Source: CADCUY01 sp964242735 (GTDB taxonomy: Bacteria > Actinomycetota > Actinomycetes > Actinomycetales > Quadrisphaeraceae). From it: a stretch of 64,000 nt of DNA. The notes under the pieces are model-generated. The model saw only the letters and a program-made list of their open reading frames with translations, was not told the origin of the DNA and did no database searches. The stretch is from NCBI GenBank assembly GCA_964242735.1, contig CAXTAK010000012.1:1-64000 (forward strand). Reading direction: 5' to 3'. Shown piece by piece: positions 25,344 through 33,664 of this stretch (within the stretch, counting starts at the first letter, position 1; the number at the start of each line of letters is the position of its first letter). A program made the position numbers and the translations under genes.

Positions 25344-26665
25344 GGCGTCGGCACGCCCAGGGCGTCGAGCCAGGGGGCCCTCTCCGTCGACCCGCCGCCG
25401 TGGCGCCAGGCCCGCAGGTCACCGGAGCGGGCGTGGCCCTCGAAGAGCTCCACCCGCGCCGCCCGACCGCACACCCTCCCCAGCTCGGCGCTGGTCGAGG
25501 GCTCGCGCACCTCCTGGTGCGTGACGGTCTTGAGGAACTTGCCGACCCACAGCCCGCCGGTGTACCGGGCGCCGCCCCGGGTGGGCAGCACGTGGTTGGT
25601 GCCGATGACCTTGTCGCCGTAGGAGACGCACGTGCCCTCGCCGAGGAAGAGCGACCCGTAGTCGTGCATCCGCTCCAGCGCGTCGCGCGGGTTCGCGGTG
25701 AAGACCTGCACGTGCTCGAAGGCGAGGGCGTCGCCGACAGCCCACGCCTCGTCCAGGTCGTCGCAGACGATGACCTGCCCGTGGTCGCGCCACGCCGGCC
25801 CCGCGACGTCCCCGGTGGGCATCCCGGGCAGGAGGCGGTCGACCAGGGCGATGACCTCGCGCCCGAGCGCGGCCGAGGTGGTCACCAGCACCGCCGGGGA
25901 GTCGGGCCCGTGCTCGGCCTGGGAGAGGAGGTCGACGGCGGTGGTGAGCGCGTCGGCGGTGTCGTCGGCGATGATGAGCACCTCGGTGGGCCCGGCGACG
26001 AGGTCGATGCCCACCTCCCCGTACAGCTGCCGCTTGGCCTCGGCGACGTAGGCGTTCCCCGGGCCGGCGATCATGTCGACCCGGTCGAGCACCTCGTTGC
26101 CGATCGCCATCGAGGCGATGGCCTGGATGCCGCCGAGCGCGTAGATCTCGTCGGCGCCCGCCATCGACATCGCGGCGACGGTGGCCGCCGGGACCACCCC
26201 GCGGATCGGCGGGGTGCACCCGATGACGCGCTGGACCCCGGCGGCCTTGGCCGTGACGATGGTCATGTGAGCGGAGGCCGTCAGCGGGTACCGACCGCCG
26301 GGCACGTACGCCCCGACCGCGCCCACCGGCAGGTGCCGGTGCCCGAGGAAGACCCCGGGCAGGGTCTCGACCTCGACGTCGGTCAGCGACGCCCGCTGCG
26401 CCACGGCGAAGCCGCGCACCTGGTCCTGGACGAAGGCGATGTCCTCCACGACCTGGTCGGGCAGGGATGCGACGTGACCGGCGACCTCGGCCTCGGTGAG
26501 GCGGAAGCGCTCCGGCTCCCAGGCGTCGAAGGTCGCCGACAGCTCCCGCACCGCTGCCTCCCCGCGGGCGCGGACGTCGGCGATGATCGCCCGCACGCGC
26601 GCGACGAGGTCGTCCTGCTGGATCGCCGTCGGCGGTGCGGCTGCCGCCTTCAGGTGCTGGGCCAT
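25340..26665 (-). CDS. Histidinol-dehydrogenase-family enzyme, HpsN-like (polyol/sulfopropanediol dehydrogenase type)
   Basis: A 441-residue HisD-fold NAD-dependent dehydrogenase that by homology oxidises a primary alcohol to a carboxylate in two steps. Visible are AYVPGGRYPLTASAHM, VIGCTPPIRG, GGIQAIASMA, MIAGPGNAYVAEAKRQLYG, LVAGPTEVLIIADDTADA and the metal-site LSQAEHGPDSPA. The C-terminal SYGDKVIGTNHVLPTRGGAR and YTGGLWVGKFLKTVTHQEV is typical of the HpsN branch rather than biosynthetic HisD. No other his gene is near. ATG at 26665 has GGGAGG upstream. The LacI-type operator (26682-26695) lies 17 bp upstream of the start codon. The actual substrate is inference. Confidence 0.83.
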   Translation of the reverse strand: MAQHLKAAAAPPTAIQQDDLVARVRAIIADVRARGEAAVRELSATFDAWEPERFRLTEAEVAGHVASLPDQVVEDIAFVQDQVRGFAVAQRASLTDVEVETLPGVFLGHRHLPVGAVGAYVPGGRYPLTASAHMTIVTAKAAGVQRVIGCTPPIRGVVPAATVAAMSMAGADEIYALGGIQAIASMAIGNEVLDRVDMIAGPGNAYVAEAKRQLYGEVGIDLVAGPTEVLIIADDTADALTTAVDLLSQAEHGPDSPAVLVTTSAALGREVIALVDRLLPGMPTGDVAGPAWRDHGQVIVCDDLDEAWAVGDALAFEHVQVFTANPRDALERMHDYGSLFLGEGTCVSYGDKVIGTNHVLPTRGGARYTGGLWVGKFLKTVTHQEVREPSTSAELGRVCGRAARVELFEGHARSGDLRAWRHGGGSTERAPWLDALGVPTP

Positions 26666-26681
26666 CGTCCCTCCCGGGGTG

Positions 26682-26695
26682 GGCATGCGTATGCC
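26682..26695. promoter_or_regulatory. LacI-type operator GGCATGCGTATGCC
   Basis: A 14-bp near-perfect palindrome (GGCATGC / GTATGCC, one mismatch with a central CG). It lies in the 88-bp divergent region between the HpsN-like operon (minus) and lacI (plus). Central-CG palindromes of this size are typical LacI-family sites. A related site is at 27816. Confidence 0.72.
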
Positions 26696-26753
26696 AGCCA
26701 TCGAAGGGCCTGTCCCGGTCCCCCGTCAAGGACTCCGTGGTGAGGAGCAGGCC

Positions 26754-27776
26754 GTGAGCGAGCGTGGGCAGGTGGGGCGGGGCGTGGTCACCAGCCACGA
26801 CGTGGCGCGGCTCGCGGGGGTCTCCCAGCCCACGGTCTCGCGGGCGCTGCGCGACAGCGAGAAGGTCTCGCGGGCCACCCGGGACCGGGTGCGGGAGGCG
26901 GCCGAGGCCCTGGGGTACTCCCCCAGCGCCGCAGGGCGCGCGCTGTCGACGGGCCGCTCGCGGCGGGTGGGCCTGGTGGTCACCGACCTGGTCAACGAGT
27001 TCTACCCCCACGTCATCGCGCCCCTGCACCACGAGCTGGAGCGGCGCGGGTACGAGCTGGCGCTGCTGCCGGAGTCCTCCGACCGGGGCCCGGTGGTGGA
27101 GCACGTCGTGGGGCACGGGCTGGCCGGGGTGGTGCTGGCGACCGCGACGATCGACTCCGTGCTGCCCGCCCGGCTGCGCGAGCGCGGCGTCCCGTTCGTG
27201 TACTTCGGCCGCACCGCCGGGGTCGACGCCGATGCGGTGGTGGCCGACCCCGAGGACGGTGTGCGCCAGCTCGTCGACGCCGTCGCGGCCGGGCCGCCCC
27301 GGCGCATCGGGGCGATCTTCGGGCCCCGCGACACCAGCACCGGACGCGAGCGCGAGAGCGCGGTGCGCTCCCACCTGGCCCGCCGCGGGCTGGCCCTGGA
27401 CGAGCGCGACGTCCGGCACGGTCCCTTCGACGCCGCGACCGGCCGCGATGGCGCCGCCGCGCTGCTGGGCCGCCAGGACCCGCCGGCGCTGGTGGTCTGC
27501 GGCAACGACGTGGTGGCCGTGGGCGCCCTGAACGCCGCGGTGGAGCTGGGGGTCGCGGTGCCGGAGGACGTCGGTGTCGTCGGCTTCGACGACCTGCCCA
27601 CCGCGCGGTGGCCGCTGGTGCGCCTGAGCACCGTGGCCTACGACCTGGACGCGATGTCGCGCGCAGCGGCGCACCTGCTCGTCGACCGCGTCGAGGGCGG
27701 CCCGGGTGCCCCGGCGCGGCGCGTGGTCTTCCCCACGCAGTACCTCGCGCGCTCCACGACGCCGCCGCCCTCGTGA
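26754..27776 (+). CDS. LacI-family transcriptional regulator
   Basis: A 340-residue repressor. The N-terminal helix-turn-helix is TSHDVARLAGVSQPTVSRAL with hinge LGYSPSAAGRALSTGRS. The periplasmic-binding-like ligand domain follows (VGLVVTDLVNEFYPHVIAPL; GLAGVVLATATIDSVLP; DPPALVVCGNDVVAVGALNA; VVGFDDLPTARWPLVRLSTV). GTG at 26754 is preceded by AGGAG. It is divergent from the aldolase-SDR-dehydrogenase operon and codirectional with the NTF2-like and cupin genes. Both flanks carry related operators, so it probably controls both arms. The inducer is probably the imported compound. Confidence 0.88.
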   Translation: MSERGQVGRGVVTSHDVARLAGVSQPTVSRALRDSEKVSRATRDRVREAAEALGYSPSAAGRALSTGRSRRVGLVVTDLVNEFYPHVIAPLHHELERRGYELALLPESSDRGPVVEHVVGHGLAGVVLATATIDSVLPARLRERGVPFVYFGRTAGVDADAVVADPEDGVRQLVDAVAAGPPRRIGAIFGPRDTSTGRERESAVRSHLARRGLALDERDVRHGPFDAATGRDGAAALLGRQDPPALVVCGNDVVAVGALNAAVELGVAVPEDVGVVGFDDLPTARWPLVRLSTVAYDLDAMSRAAAHLLVDRVEGGPGAPARRVVFPTQYLARSTTPPPS

Positions 27777-27815
27777 GCCGCGGGCTGCGCGTCGTCCACG
27801 GTTGCCGACCGTCAG

Positions 27816-27829
27816 TGCATACGCATACC
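27816..27829. promoter_or_regulatory. Second LacI-type operator, TGCATACGCATACC
   Basis: Ten of 14 positions match the site at 26682 (GCAT, central CG, AT and CC kept). It lies 53 bp before the ATG of the double NTF2-like gene, after the lacI stop, and implies a separate regulated promoter for the 27882-30070 pair. Confidence 0.6.
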
Positions 27830-27881
27830 GTGAGTGGGGCGCGGCACCCGCCGCGAGCAGACCCCACGGGAGCGACCACCG

Positions 27882-28880
27882 ATGGCCCTGGATCCGATCG
27901 CGCACCACCCCTACGCGGACCCGGACGAGTTCATCCGCGAGGTCACCGACCTGATCTGGGTGCAGCGCGACATCTCCCACATCGCGGAGAACTACGAGCC
28001 GGACTCCATCGTGCACGGCTCGCTGGGCACCACCGTGGGCCGCGACGGTGTGATCGCCGGCTCCCTGATGCGCATCGCCACCAGCCCGGCGCACGTGGGC
28101 CAGGCCGAGGACGTCGTCTGGGAGGCTCGCGGGGACGACGCCTTCCTCTCCAGCCACCTCGTCTTCTCCTCCGACCCCGAGATCGTGGCCGGAAGGCCGG
28201 TGCGCGTGCGCAGCCGCACGGTCGCGAACTGCCTGTACCGCCGCGGGCGGATGGTGGAGGAGTGGGTCGTCCGCGACGAGCTCGCGAAGTGCCTGCAGCG
28301 CGGGCTGGACCCCGACGAGGTCGCCCGCCGGCACCTGTTCCAGGGCTGGTCCGGCTCGATGACCGCACCCGCCGCGCAGGACGTGCTCGCCACCGGTGAC
28401 AGCGGCCCTCGCCCGGCCCACCACCGGGGCGAGTGCGAGATGGTCCTGGAGCTCGTCGAGGCGGTGTGGAACCAGCGCGACCTGTCGTCCCTGGGGCGCT
28501 ACGTCGCCCGCGACCTGTTCCTGCACACCGTCGGCGACGTGACCATCACCCGGCCCTCCGGCTACCAGGAGGACCTGCTCGCCCTCGTCAGCGCCTTCCC
28601 CTCCGGGCGGTTCGCCGTGCGCGACGTGCAGGCCAACGACTCACCGCGCTACGCGGGCCTGCGCGTCGCGGTGCTGTGGACGCTGACCGGTCCCTACGAC
28701 GGCGTCGAGCGCTTCGGGCCCCTGACCGGTCAGAGCGTCACCGTCCTCGGCGTCTCGCAGTTCCTCGTCCAGGGGGGGCGCATCGTCCGCGAGGTGCGCG
28801 TCTACGACGAGGTGTCGCTGCGCAGCCAGATCAACGGCGCCCGCGGCGACATCACCCACTCGTCCACCAACATCTACTGA
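27882..28880 (+). CDS. Tandem NTF2/SnoaL-like protein
   Basis: A 332-residue protein made of two SnoaL/NTF2-like cone folds. Domain 1, residues ~8-150, has REVTDLIWVQRDISHIAENY, IVHGSLGTTVGRDGVIAG and RSRTVANCLYRRGRMVEEWV. Domain 2, residues ~175-320, has LVEAVWNQRDLSSLGRYVAR, LHTVGDVTITRPSGYQEDLL and VLGVSQFLVQGGRIVREVRV. Such folds serve as cyclases, isomerases or binding proteins. The repeat of one fold in a single chain is uncommon. It lies behind a LacI-type operator and 23 bp before the cupin gene, so the two are probably co-transcribed. Catalytic residues cannot be assigned with confidence. Confidence 0.78.
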   Translation: MALDPIAHHPYADPDEFIREVTDLIWVQRDISHIAENYEPDSIVHGSLGTTVGRDGVIAGSLMRIATSPAHVGQAEDVVWEARGDDAFLSSHLVFSSDPEIVAGRPVRVRSRTVANCLYRRGRMVEEWVVRDELAKCLQRGLDPDEVARRHLFQGWSGSMTAPAAQDVLATGDSGPRPAHHRGECEMVLELVEAVWNQRDLSSLGRYVARDLFLHTVGDVTITRPSGYQEDLLALVSAFPSGRFAVRDVQANDSPRYAGLRVAVLWTLTGPYDGVERFGPLTGQSVTVLGVSQFLVQGGRIVREVRVYDEVSLRSQINGARGDITHSSTNIY

Positions 28881-28903
28881 CCACCACCCGCAGAGAGGCC
28901 GCC

Positions 28904-30070
28904 ATGACCACCGTCTCCACCGACGAGGTGCGCCGCCGCACCATCCTGCGCACCGACTGGGTGCCCCACCGCGCCGCGTTCATCGACTGCCGCACCCCCG
29001 GCTCGGACCGCAAGGACAACTACGCCTTCATCGGCCCCGGGGTCTCGCAGAACACCGCGCAGCACGTGAACCTGCGCGAGCGCCACGGCTTCAACCTCGG
29101 AGCCGCCGGCATGCCGAACGGGGTGACCAACAACCTGCACCTGCACTTCACCGCCGAGGTGTTCATCAACTTCGGCGGCGAGTTCGCGCTGCGGTGGGGC
29201 GCCGACGGCCAGCAGGGCGGGTACCGCTCCACCGACGGCGACGTCATCTCCGTGCCGTCGTGGATCTTCCGCGGTTTCACCAACACGGGCCCCGACGACG
29301 GCATCCTGCTGACCGTGCTCGGCCGCGACGACACCGGCGGCATCATCTGGGGACCGTCGGTGCTCGAGCAGGCCGCGTCCCACGGCCTGCACCTGACGGC
29401 GGAGAACCAGCTGATCGACACGGTCGCCGGCGACGTGGTGCCCGAGGACGTCGCCCTCATCACCCCGATGCCGCAGGCGGAGATCGACGCCCTCGACGCG
29501 TTCACCCCCGAGCAGTTCGCCACCCGCGTCACCCGCCCGAGCGAGCGGACGTGGACCCCGCGGCCCTACCTGTGCTCGGACCTGCCGGGCGGGCGCGGAC
29601 AGCTGGCCCTGGTGATCGGGTACGGCACCGTCGAGGACCGCCGCGCCGCCCCGCGCCTGCACGACCCCCACGGCTTCAGCCTGGCGTGGCTGCGCGCGAC
29701 CCCCGGCGAGGGCGTGCTGACCCACCGCCACGACCAGAGCCAGGTGCTCACCGGCAGGACCGGGCGGTGGGCGGTGACGCTGAACACCGGGGACGACGCC
29801 CGCGTCGTCGAGCTCGGGCCCCTCGACACCCTCTCGGTGCCCGCCGGCACGTGGCGCTCGGTGACGCTGCTCGATGCCGGCACCGGCAGTGAGGACGACG
29901 CCCACCCCGGTGGCGGGGAGCTGCTGGTGGTCACCGGCGGTGACGAGCGCACCCGCCTGGAGTGGGCGCCCGACGTGGTGCACGCCGCCGCCCGCGCCGG
30001 GTCGGTGCTGGACGCCAACGGCTACCGGGCGCCCGTCGCGGTGCTGTCCGCCGCCACCGAGGACGACTGA
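28904..30070 (+). CDS. Double-cupin protein
   Basis: A 388-residue protein with two cupin barrels. The first has NNLHLHFTAEVFINFGGEFA and DGDVISVPSWIFRGFTNTG; the second has TPGEGVLTHRHDQSQVLTGR, then LGPLDTLSVPAGTWRSVTL. The second barrel keeps His-x-His and a downstream Gln, which fits metal binding; the first has His-x-His with a Glu. Bicupins include dioxygenases, oxalate decarboxylases and isomerases. ATG at 28904 follows the NTF2-like gene by 23 bp. It belongs to the LacI-controlled arm. A role in converting the imported compound or an intermediate is inference. Confidence 0.8.
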   Translation: MTTVSTDEVRRRTILRTDWVPHRAAFIDCRTPGSDRKDNYAFIGPGVSQNTAQHVNLRERHGFNLGAAGMPNGVTNNLHLHFTAEVFINFGGEFALRWGADGQQGGYRSTDGDVISVPSWIFRGFTNTGPDDGILLTVLGRDDTGGIIWGPSVLEQAASHGLHLTAENQLIDTVAGDVVPEDVALITPMPQAEIDALDAFTPEQFATRVTRPSERTWTPRPYLCSDLPGGRGQLALVIGYGTVEDRRAAPRLHDPHGFSLAWLRATPGEGVLTHRHDQSQVLTGRTGRWAVTLNTGDDARVVELGPLDTLSVPAGTWRSVTLLDAGTGSEDDAHPGGGELLVVTGGDERTRLEWAPDVVHAAARAGSVLDANGYRAPVAVLSAATEDD

Positions 30071-30111
30071 CGGCCCGGCGACCGGCGGTGCGGCCGCGGG
30101 GGGCGCCGCCG

Positions 30112-31644
30112 GTGGTCACCGACTCCCCCGGGTCGGGCCTCGCCCTGTCCTCGCCGCGGGGGCGGTGGGTGCTGCTCGCCTCGGTCCTGGGCTCGGGCCT
30201 CGTCGGCATCGACGCCACCGTCGTCAACGTCGCCCTGCCCGCCATCGGCACGGACCTCGACGCCGACGTCGCCCACCTGCAGTGGACGGTCACCGCCTAC
30301 ACCCTCACCCTGGCCTCCTTCATCCTCCTCGGCGGCGCGCTGGGCGACCGGTACGGGCGGCGGCGCACCTTCCTGGTCGGCGTGGTGTGGTTCGCCCTGG
30401 CCTCGCTGCTGTGCGCCCTGGCACCGACCGCCCCGGTCCTTGCCGCAGCCCGCGCCCTGCAGGGCGTCGGCGGGGCGCTGCTGACCCCGGGGAGCCTGGC
30501 GATGATCCAGGCGTCCTTCGCCCCCGCCGACCGGGCCCGGGCCATCGGGGCGTGGTCGGGCCTGGGCGGGGTGGCCACCGCGATCGGCCCGCTGCTCGGC
30601 GGGTGGCTGGTGCAGGTCGCCTCCTGGCCGTGGGTGTTCCTCATCAACGCGCCCGTGGCCGCAGCGGTGGTCGCCATCACCGTGCGCCACGTCCCCGAGA
30701 CCCGGGACCCCACGGCCACCGGGCGGCCCGATGCTCCGGGCGCGGCCCTGGTCGTGCTCGCCCTGGGCGCCACCACCTTCACGCTCATCGAGGCCCCCGC
30801 GATCGGTGTGGCGTCTCCGGCGGTGCTGGTCGCGGGCGCGGTCGGGGTGGCGGCCGCCGCCGCCTTCGTCGGGGTCGAGCGCCGGTCGGCGCACCCGCTG
30901 CTCCCCCTGGGGATCTTCGCCTCGCGGCAGTTCACCGCGGCCAACGCGGTCACCTTCGCCGTGTACGCCGCCATCGGCGTGGTGTTCCTCCTGCTCGTGG
31001 TGCACCTGCAGGTCGTCGCCGGCTTCTCCCCGCTGGCCTCGGGCACGGCGCTGCTGCCGGTGACCGCGGCGATGCTCGCGCTGTCCGCGCGCGCCGGGGC
31101 CCTCGCCGCGCGCACCGGCCCGCGGCTGCCGATGACGCTCGGGCCGCTGGTGTGCGCGGCCGGGGTGCTGCTGATGCTGCGCATCGGCCCCGACGCGAGC
31201 TACGCCGGTGAGGTGCTGCCCGCCGTGGTGGTGCTGGGCCTCGGCTTGTCGCTGCTGGTGGCGCCGTTGACGGCCACCGCGCTCGCCGCCGCCGACGCCG
31301 CCCACGCGGGGGTGGCGTCGGGGGTCAACAACGCCGTCGCCCGCGCCGCTGGGCTGCTCGCCATCGCGGTGCTGCCCGGGGCCGCGGGCCTGTCCGGGCA
31401 GGGGTGGAGCGACCCGGTCGCGTTCGCAGCAGGCTTCCGCACCTGCCTGGTGGTGGCTGCCGCCCTGCTGGTCGCCGGCGGGGTGCTGGCGGGGGTGACC
31501 ATCCGCGACGACGTCCTCGACGACGGGCCGGCGGAGCGGCCGGCGGGTCCACCGGTCGGCGCCCCGCCTGCGACGGGAGCCCCGGTGCGGCACTGCGCTC
31601 TCGACGCCCCACCGCTGACCGGGCACGGGCGCCCGCAGCAGTGA
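30112..31644 (+). CDS. MFS drug:H+ antiporter, DHA2 (EmrB/QacA) family
   Basis: A 510-residue membrane protein with about fourteen hydrophobic segments. Family marks are LGSGLVGIDATVVNVALPAI in TM1, LQWTVTAYTLTLASFILLGG in TM2, GDRYGRRRTFLVG after TM2, and ARALQGVGGALLTPGSLAMI, the motif C region. GTG at 30112 is the start. It follows the cupin gene by 41 bp on the same strand and may be co-transcribed, giving efflux of a toxic intermediate or analogue; otherwise it is an independent exporter. The C-terminal 60 residues are Pro/Ala-rich and hydrophilic. Confidence 0.85.
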   Translation: MVTDSPGSGLALSSPRGRWVLLASVLGSGLVGIDATVVNVALPAIGTDLDADVAHLQWTVTAYTLTLASFILLGGALGDRYGRRRTFLVGVVWFALASLLCALAPTAPVLAAARALQGVGGALLTPGSLAMIQASFAPADRARAIGAWSGLGGVATAIGPLLGGWLVQVASWPWVFLINAPVAAAVVAITVRHVPETRDPTATGRPDAPGAALVVLALGATTFTLIEAPAIGVASPAVLVAGAVGVAAAAAFVGVERRSAHPLLPLGIFASRQFTAANAVTFAVYAAIGVVFLLLVVHLQVVAGFSPLASGTALLPVTAAMLALSARAGALAARTGPRLPMTLGPLVCAAGVLLMLRIGPDASYAGEVLPAVVVLGLGLSLLVAPLTATALAAADAAHAGVASGVNNAVARAAGLLAIAVLPGAAGLSGQGWSDPVAFAAGFRTCLVVAAALLVAGGVLAGVTIRDDVLDDGPAERPAGPPVGAPPATGAPVRHCALDAPPLTGHGRPQQ

Positions 31645-31663
31645 GGGCGTCCCGGCCCGGAGG

Positions 31664-31739
<76 letters not shown>

Positions 31740-31772
31740 GTGCGGACATGAGCGTACCGGACCGCGAGCGCC

Positions 31773-33119
31773 TCAGGTCCGCGGCTCGAAGCGCAGCCGC
31801 AACCCGCCGCGCGGTCGCAGCGTCACCAGCGCGTCGACGCGCACCGGGCGCCGCGGCGCTCCGGCCGGGGGTGCGACAAGGCGGTCGCGCAGCAGGGCGG
31901 CGAGCACCAGCACCGTCTCCGCGAGGGCGAAGTCACGCCCGATGCAGAGCCGCGCACCCGCCCCGAACGGCACGTACGCCCCCCGCGAGGGCGACGGCGG
32001 GTCGTGGTCGAGGAACCTCCGCGGATCGAAGGCCTCCGGGTCGGGGTACTCCTCCCGCCGGTGCAGCAGCCACGGGCTGATGATCACCAGGGTCCCCGCC
32101 GGCACCGCCACGCCGTCGACGACGTCGTCGCGCTCGGCCCGGCGCGTGACCACCCACGCCGGCGGGAACAGGCGCAGCGCCTCGTCGACCACGGCCCGGG
32201 TGTAGGGCAGGCGCCGCAGGTCCGACCACGTCGGTGGGCGCCCGCCGTCCAGCACCGCGTCCAGCTCGGCGTGCAACGCCTCCTGCGTGTCGAGGTGCCC
32301 GCTCAGCAGGTGCAGGGTCCACACCAGGGCCGAGGCGACGGTCTCGTGACCGGCGACGACCATCGTGGCGACCTCACCGCGCACCGAGACCTCGGCGAGC
32401 GCGCCGCTGTCGACCGCGCGCAGCAGCAGCGCCAGCATGTCGCCGTCGCCCTCCTGCACGCCGACCGCGCGGCGGCGCGCGACGACGTGGGCGACGGCGG
32501 CGTCCAGGACCCGCCCGGTGCGCGCCAGCCGGCGGTTGCCGCGCGTCGGCAACCACGCGGGGACGGGCACGGGGTTGCGGGCGCGCGCGACGACGACGTG
32601 CAGTCCCTCCAGCACGGCGGCGACGACCCGCTCCCCGTCCTCTCCGACGTCACCGCCGAACAGGGTGCGCCCCACCACCTCCAGCGTCGCCGCCAGCACC
32701 GCGGCGTCCACGTCGAGCTCCACCGCCTCGCCCAGGGGCCAGGCCGAGCGCAGGCGCTCGGCGGCCGCGACGGACTGGGTCGCGACGACGTCGAGGGAGC
32801 TGTGGGCGAAGGCGGGCTGGACGGCGCGCCGCGGCTCCCGCCACGCGCTGCCGTCGGTGGTGAGCAGTCCGCTGCCGGTGACCAGCGCGAGGGAGGAGTA
32901 CTGCACCGTCTGCTTCGACCACGTCCCGGCGCCTTCGACGAGGACCCGCCGTGCACCGGCCGGGGTGTTGACCAGGAGCACGGGGGTCTTCGGCAGGGGG
33001 AAGGCGACGAGCGGGCCGAAGCGCGCGACGCTGACGGCGAGGAAGGAGAGGGGGTCGGCGCGGATCGCGGGCAGGGCCCGGAGCATGTCGAGCGGCAGCG
33101 GACCGGGCGCGTCGAGCAC
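31773..33119 (-). CDS. Cytochrome P450
   Basis: A 448-residue soluble P450. The I-helix oxygen-binding motif is MVVAGHETVAS, the K-helix ExxR is VDEALRLFPPAWVVTRRAE, the PERF-like region is FDPRRFLDHD, and the haem-binding loop FGAGARLCIGRDFALAE holds the thiolate Cys. The PPAWVVTRRAE-type K-helix end is frequent in CYP families related to fatty-acid hydroxylases. GTG at 33119 gives normal length but has no clear ribosome site. The reading is open to 33220, where translation could also be coupled to the DUF3618 stop. No ferredoxin gene is adjacent. The substrate is unknown. Confidence 0.87.
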   Translation of the reverse strand: MLDAPGPLPLDMLRALPAIRADPLSFLAVSVARFGPLVAFPLPKTPVLLVNTPAGARRVLVEGAGTWSKQTVQYSSLALVTGSGLLTTDGSAWREPRRAVQPAFAHSSLDVVATQSVAAAERLRSAWPLGEAVELDVDAAVLAATLEVVGRTLFGGDVGEDGERVVAAVLEGLHVVVARARNPVPVPAWLPTRGNRRLARTGRVLDAAVAHVVARRRAVGVQEGDGDMLALLLRAVDSGALAEVSVRGEVATMVVAGHETVASALVWTLHLLSGHLDTQEALHAELDAVLDGGRPPTWSDLRRLPYTRAVVDEALRLFPPAWVVTRRAERDDVVDGVAVPAGTLVIISPWLLHRREEYPDPEAFDPRRFLDHDPPSPSRGAYVPFGAGARLCIGRDFALAETVLVLAALLRDRLVAPPAGAPRRPVRVDALVTLRPRGGLRLRFEPRT

Positions 33120-33220
33120 GGTGTACCGGGCGTTGGGACGGGCGCCGCCCGGCGGCCCGCTGCGCCGACGGAGCTGGCCGGTGCGTCGACGGGGGTGGCC
33201 GGTGCGCCCGGGGGCGGTGG

Positions 33221-33664
33221 TCAGCGGTTGCGCCGCCAGATGAGCGCACCCACCAGTGCGACGAGCACGCTGCCGGCGGTCGCTGCGCCGCCGAGCTTCA
33301 CCGCCCCGTCGCGGCTGGGGTCGACGGGGCCCGCGCGGTGCGCGGCCACCCCCGCGCGCGGGCGGGCCTCGATGGCGGGGGCCGGCACCGCCGGCGACAC
33401 CGGGGCCGGGCGCGCCACCGCGCCGCGCACGGTCGTGGCCGCGCCCACCGCGCGTCCCCGCGCGGTGGTGGCGGCGCCGCCGGCCCGCTGCTTGAGGCTC
33501 TCGGTCAGGTGGAGCGCCCGACCCCGCAGGGTGGCGACCGTGCTCGCGGCGATCGCCTTGGGCGTGACGCGGGCGGCGAGCTCGTCGACCGTGGTGGCGA
33601 GGTGCAGCTGGCGCGCCCGGATCTCCCGCTCGATGGACGCCCGGTCGCTGGGGTCGGTGCTCAT
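33221..33664 (-). CDS. DUF3618 membrane-anchored protein
   Basis: A 147-residue protein with the DUF3618 N-terminus (SIEREIRARQLHLATTVDEL AARV split over residues 10-32, then TPKAIAAST) and a C-terminal membrane helix GSVLVALVGALIWRR. Actinobacterial DUF3618 proteins are small, Ala-rich and of unknown function, often beside cell-envelope genes. The ATG overlaps the stop of the ECF ATPase as ATGA, so it is read at the end of the cbi operon. The Ala/Pro/Arg-rich middle is of low complexity. Confidence 0.82.
   Translation of the reverse strand: MSTDPSDRASIEREIRARQLHLATTVDELAARVTPKAIAASTVATLRGRALHLTESLKQRAGGAATTARGRAVGAATTVRGAVARPAPVSPAVPAPAIEARPRAGVAAHRAGPVDPSRDGAVKLGGAATAGSVLVALVGALIWRRNR

Noticed and set aside
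25419..28526. A 1035-codon minus-strand frame across the HpsN-like, lacI and NTF2-like genes
   Set aside because: Low-complexity Arg/Gly/Ala composition, no family motif, and fully covered by well-supported genes.
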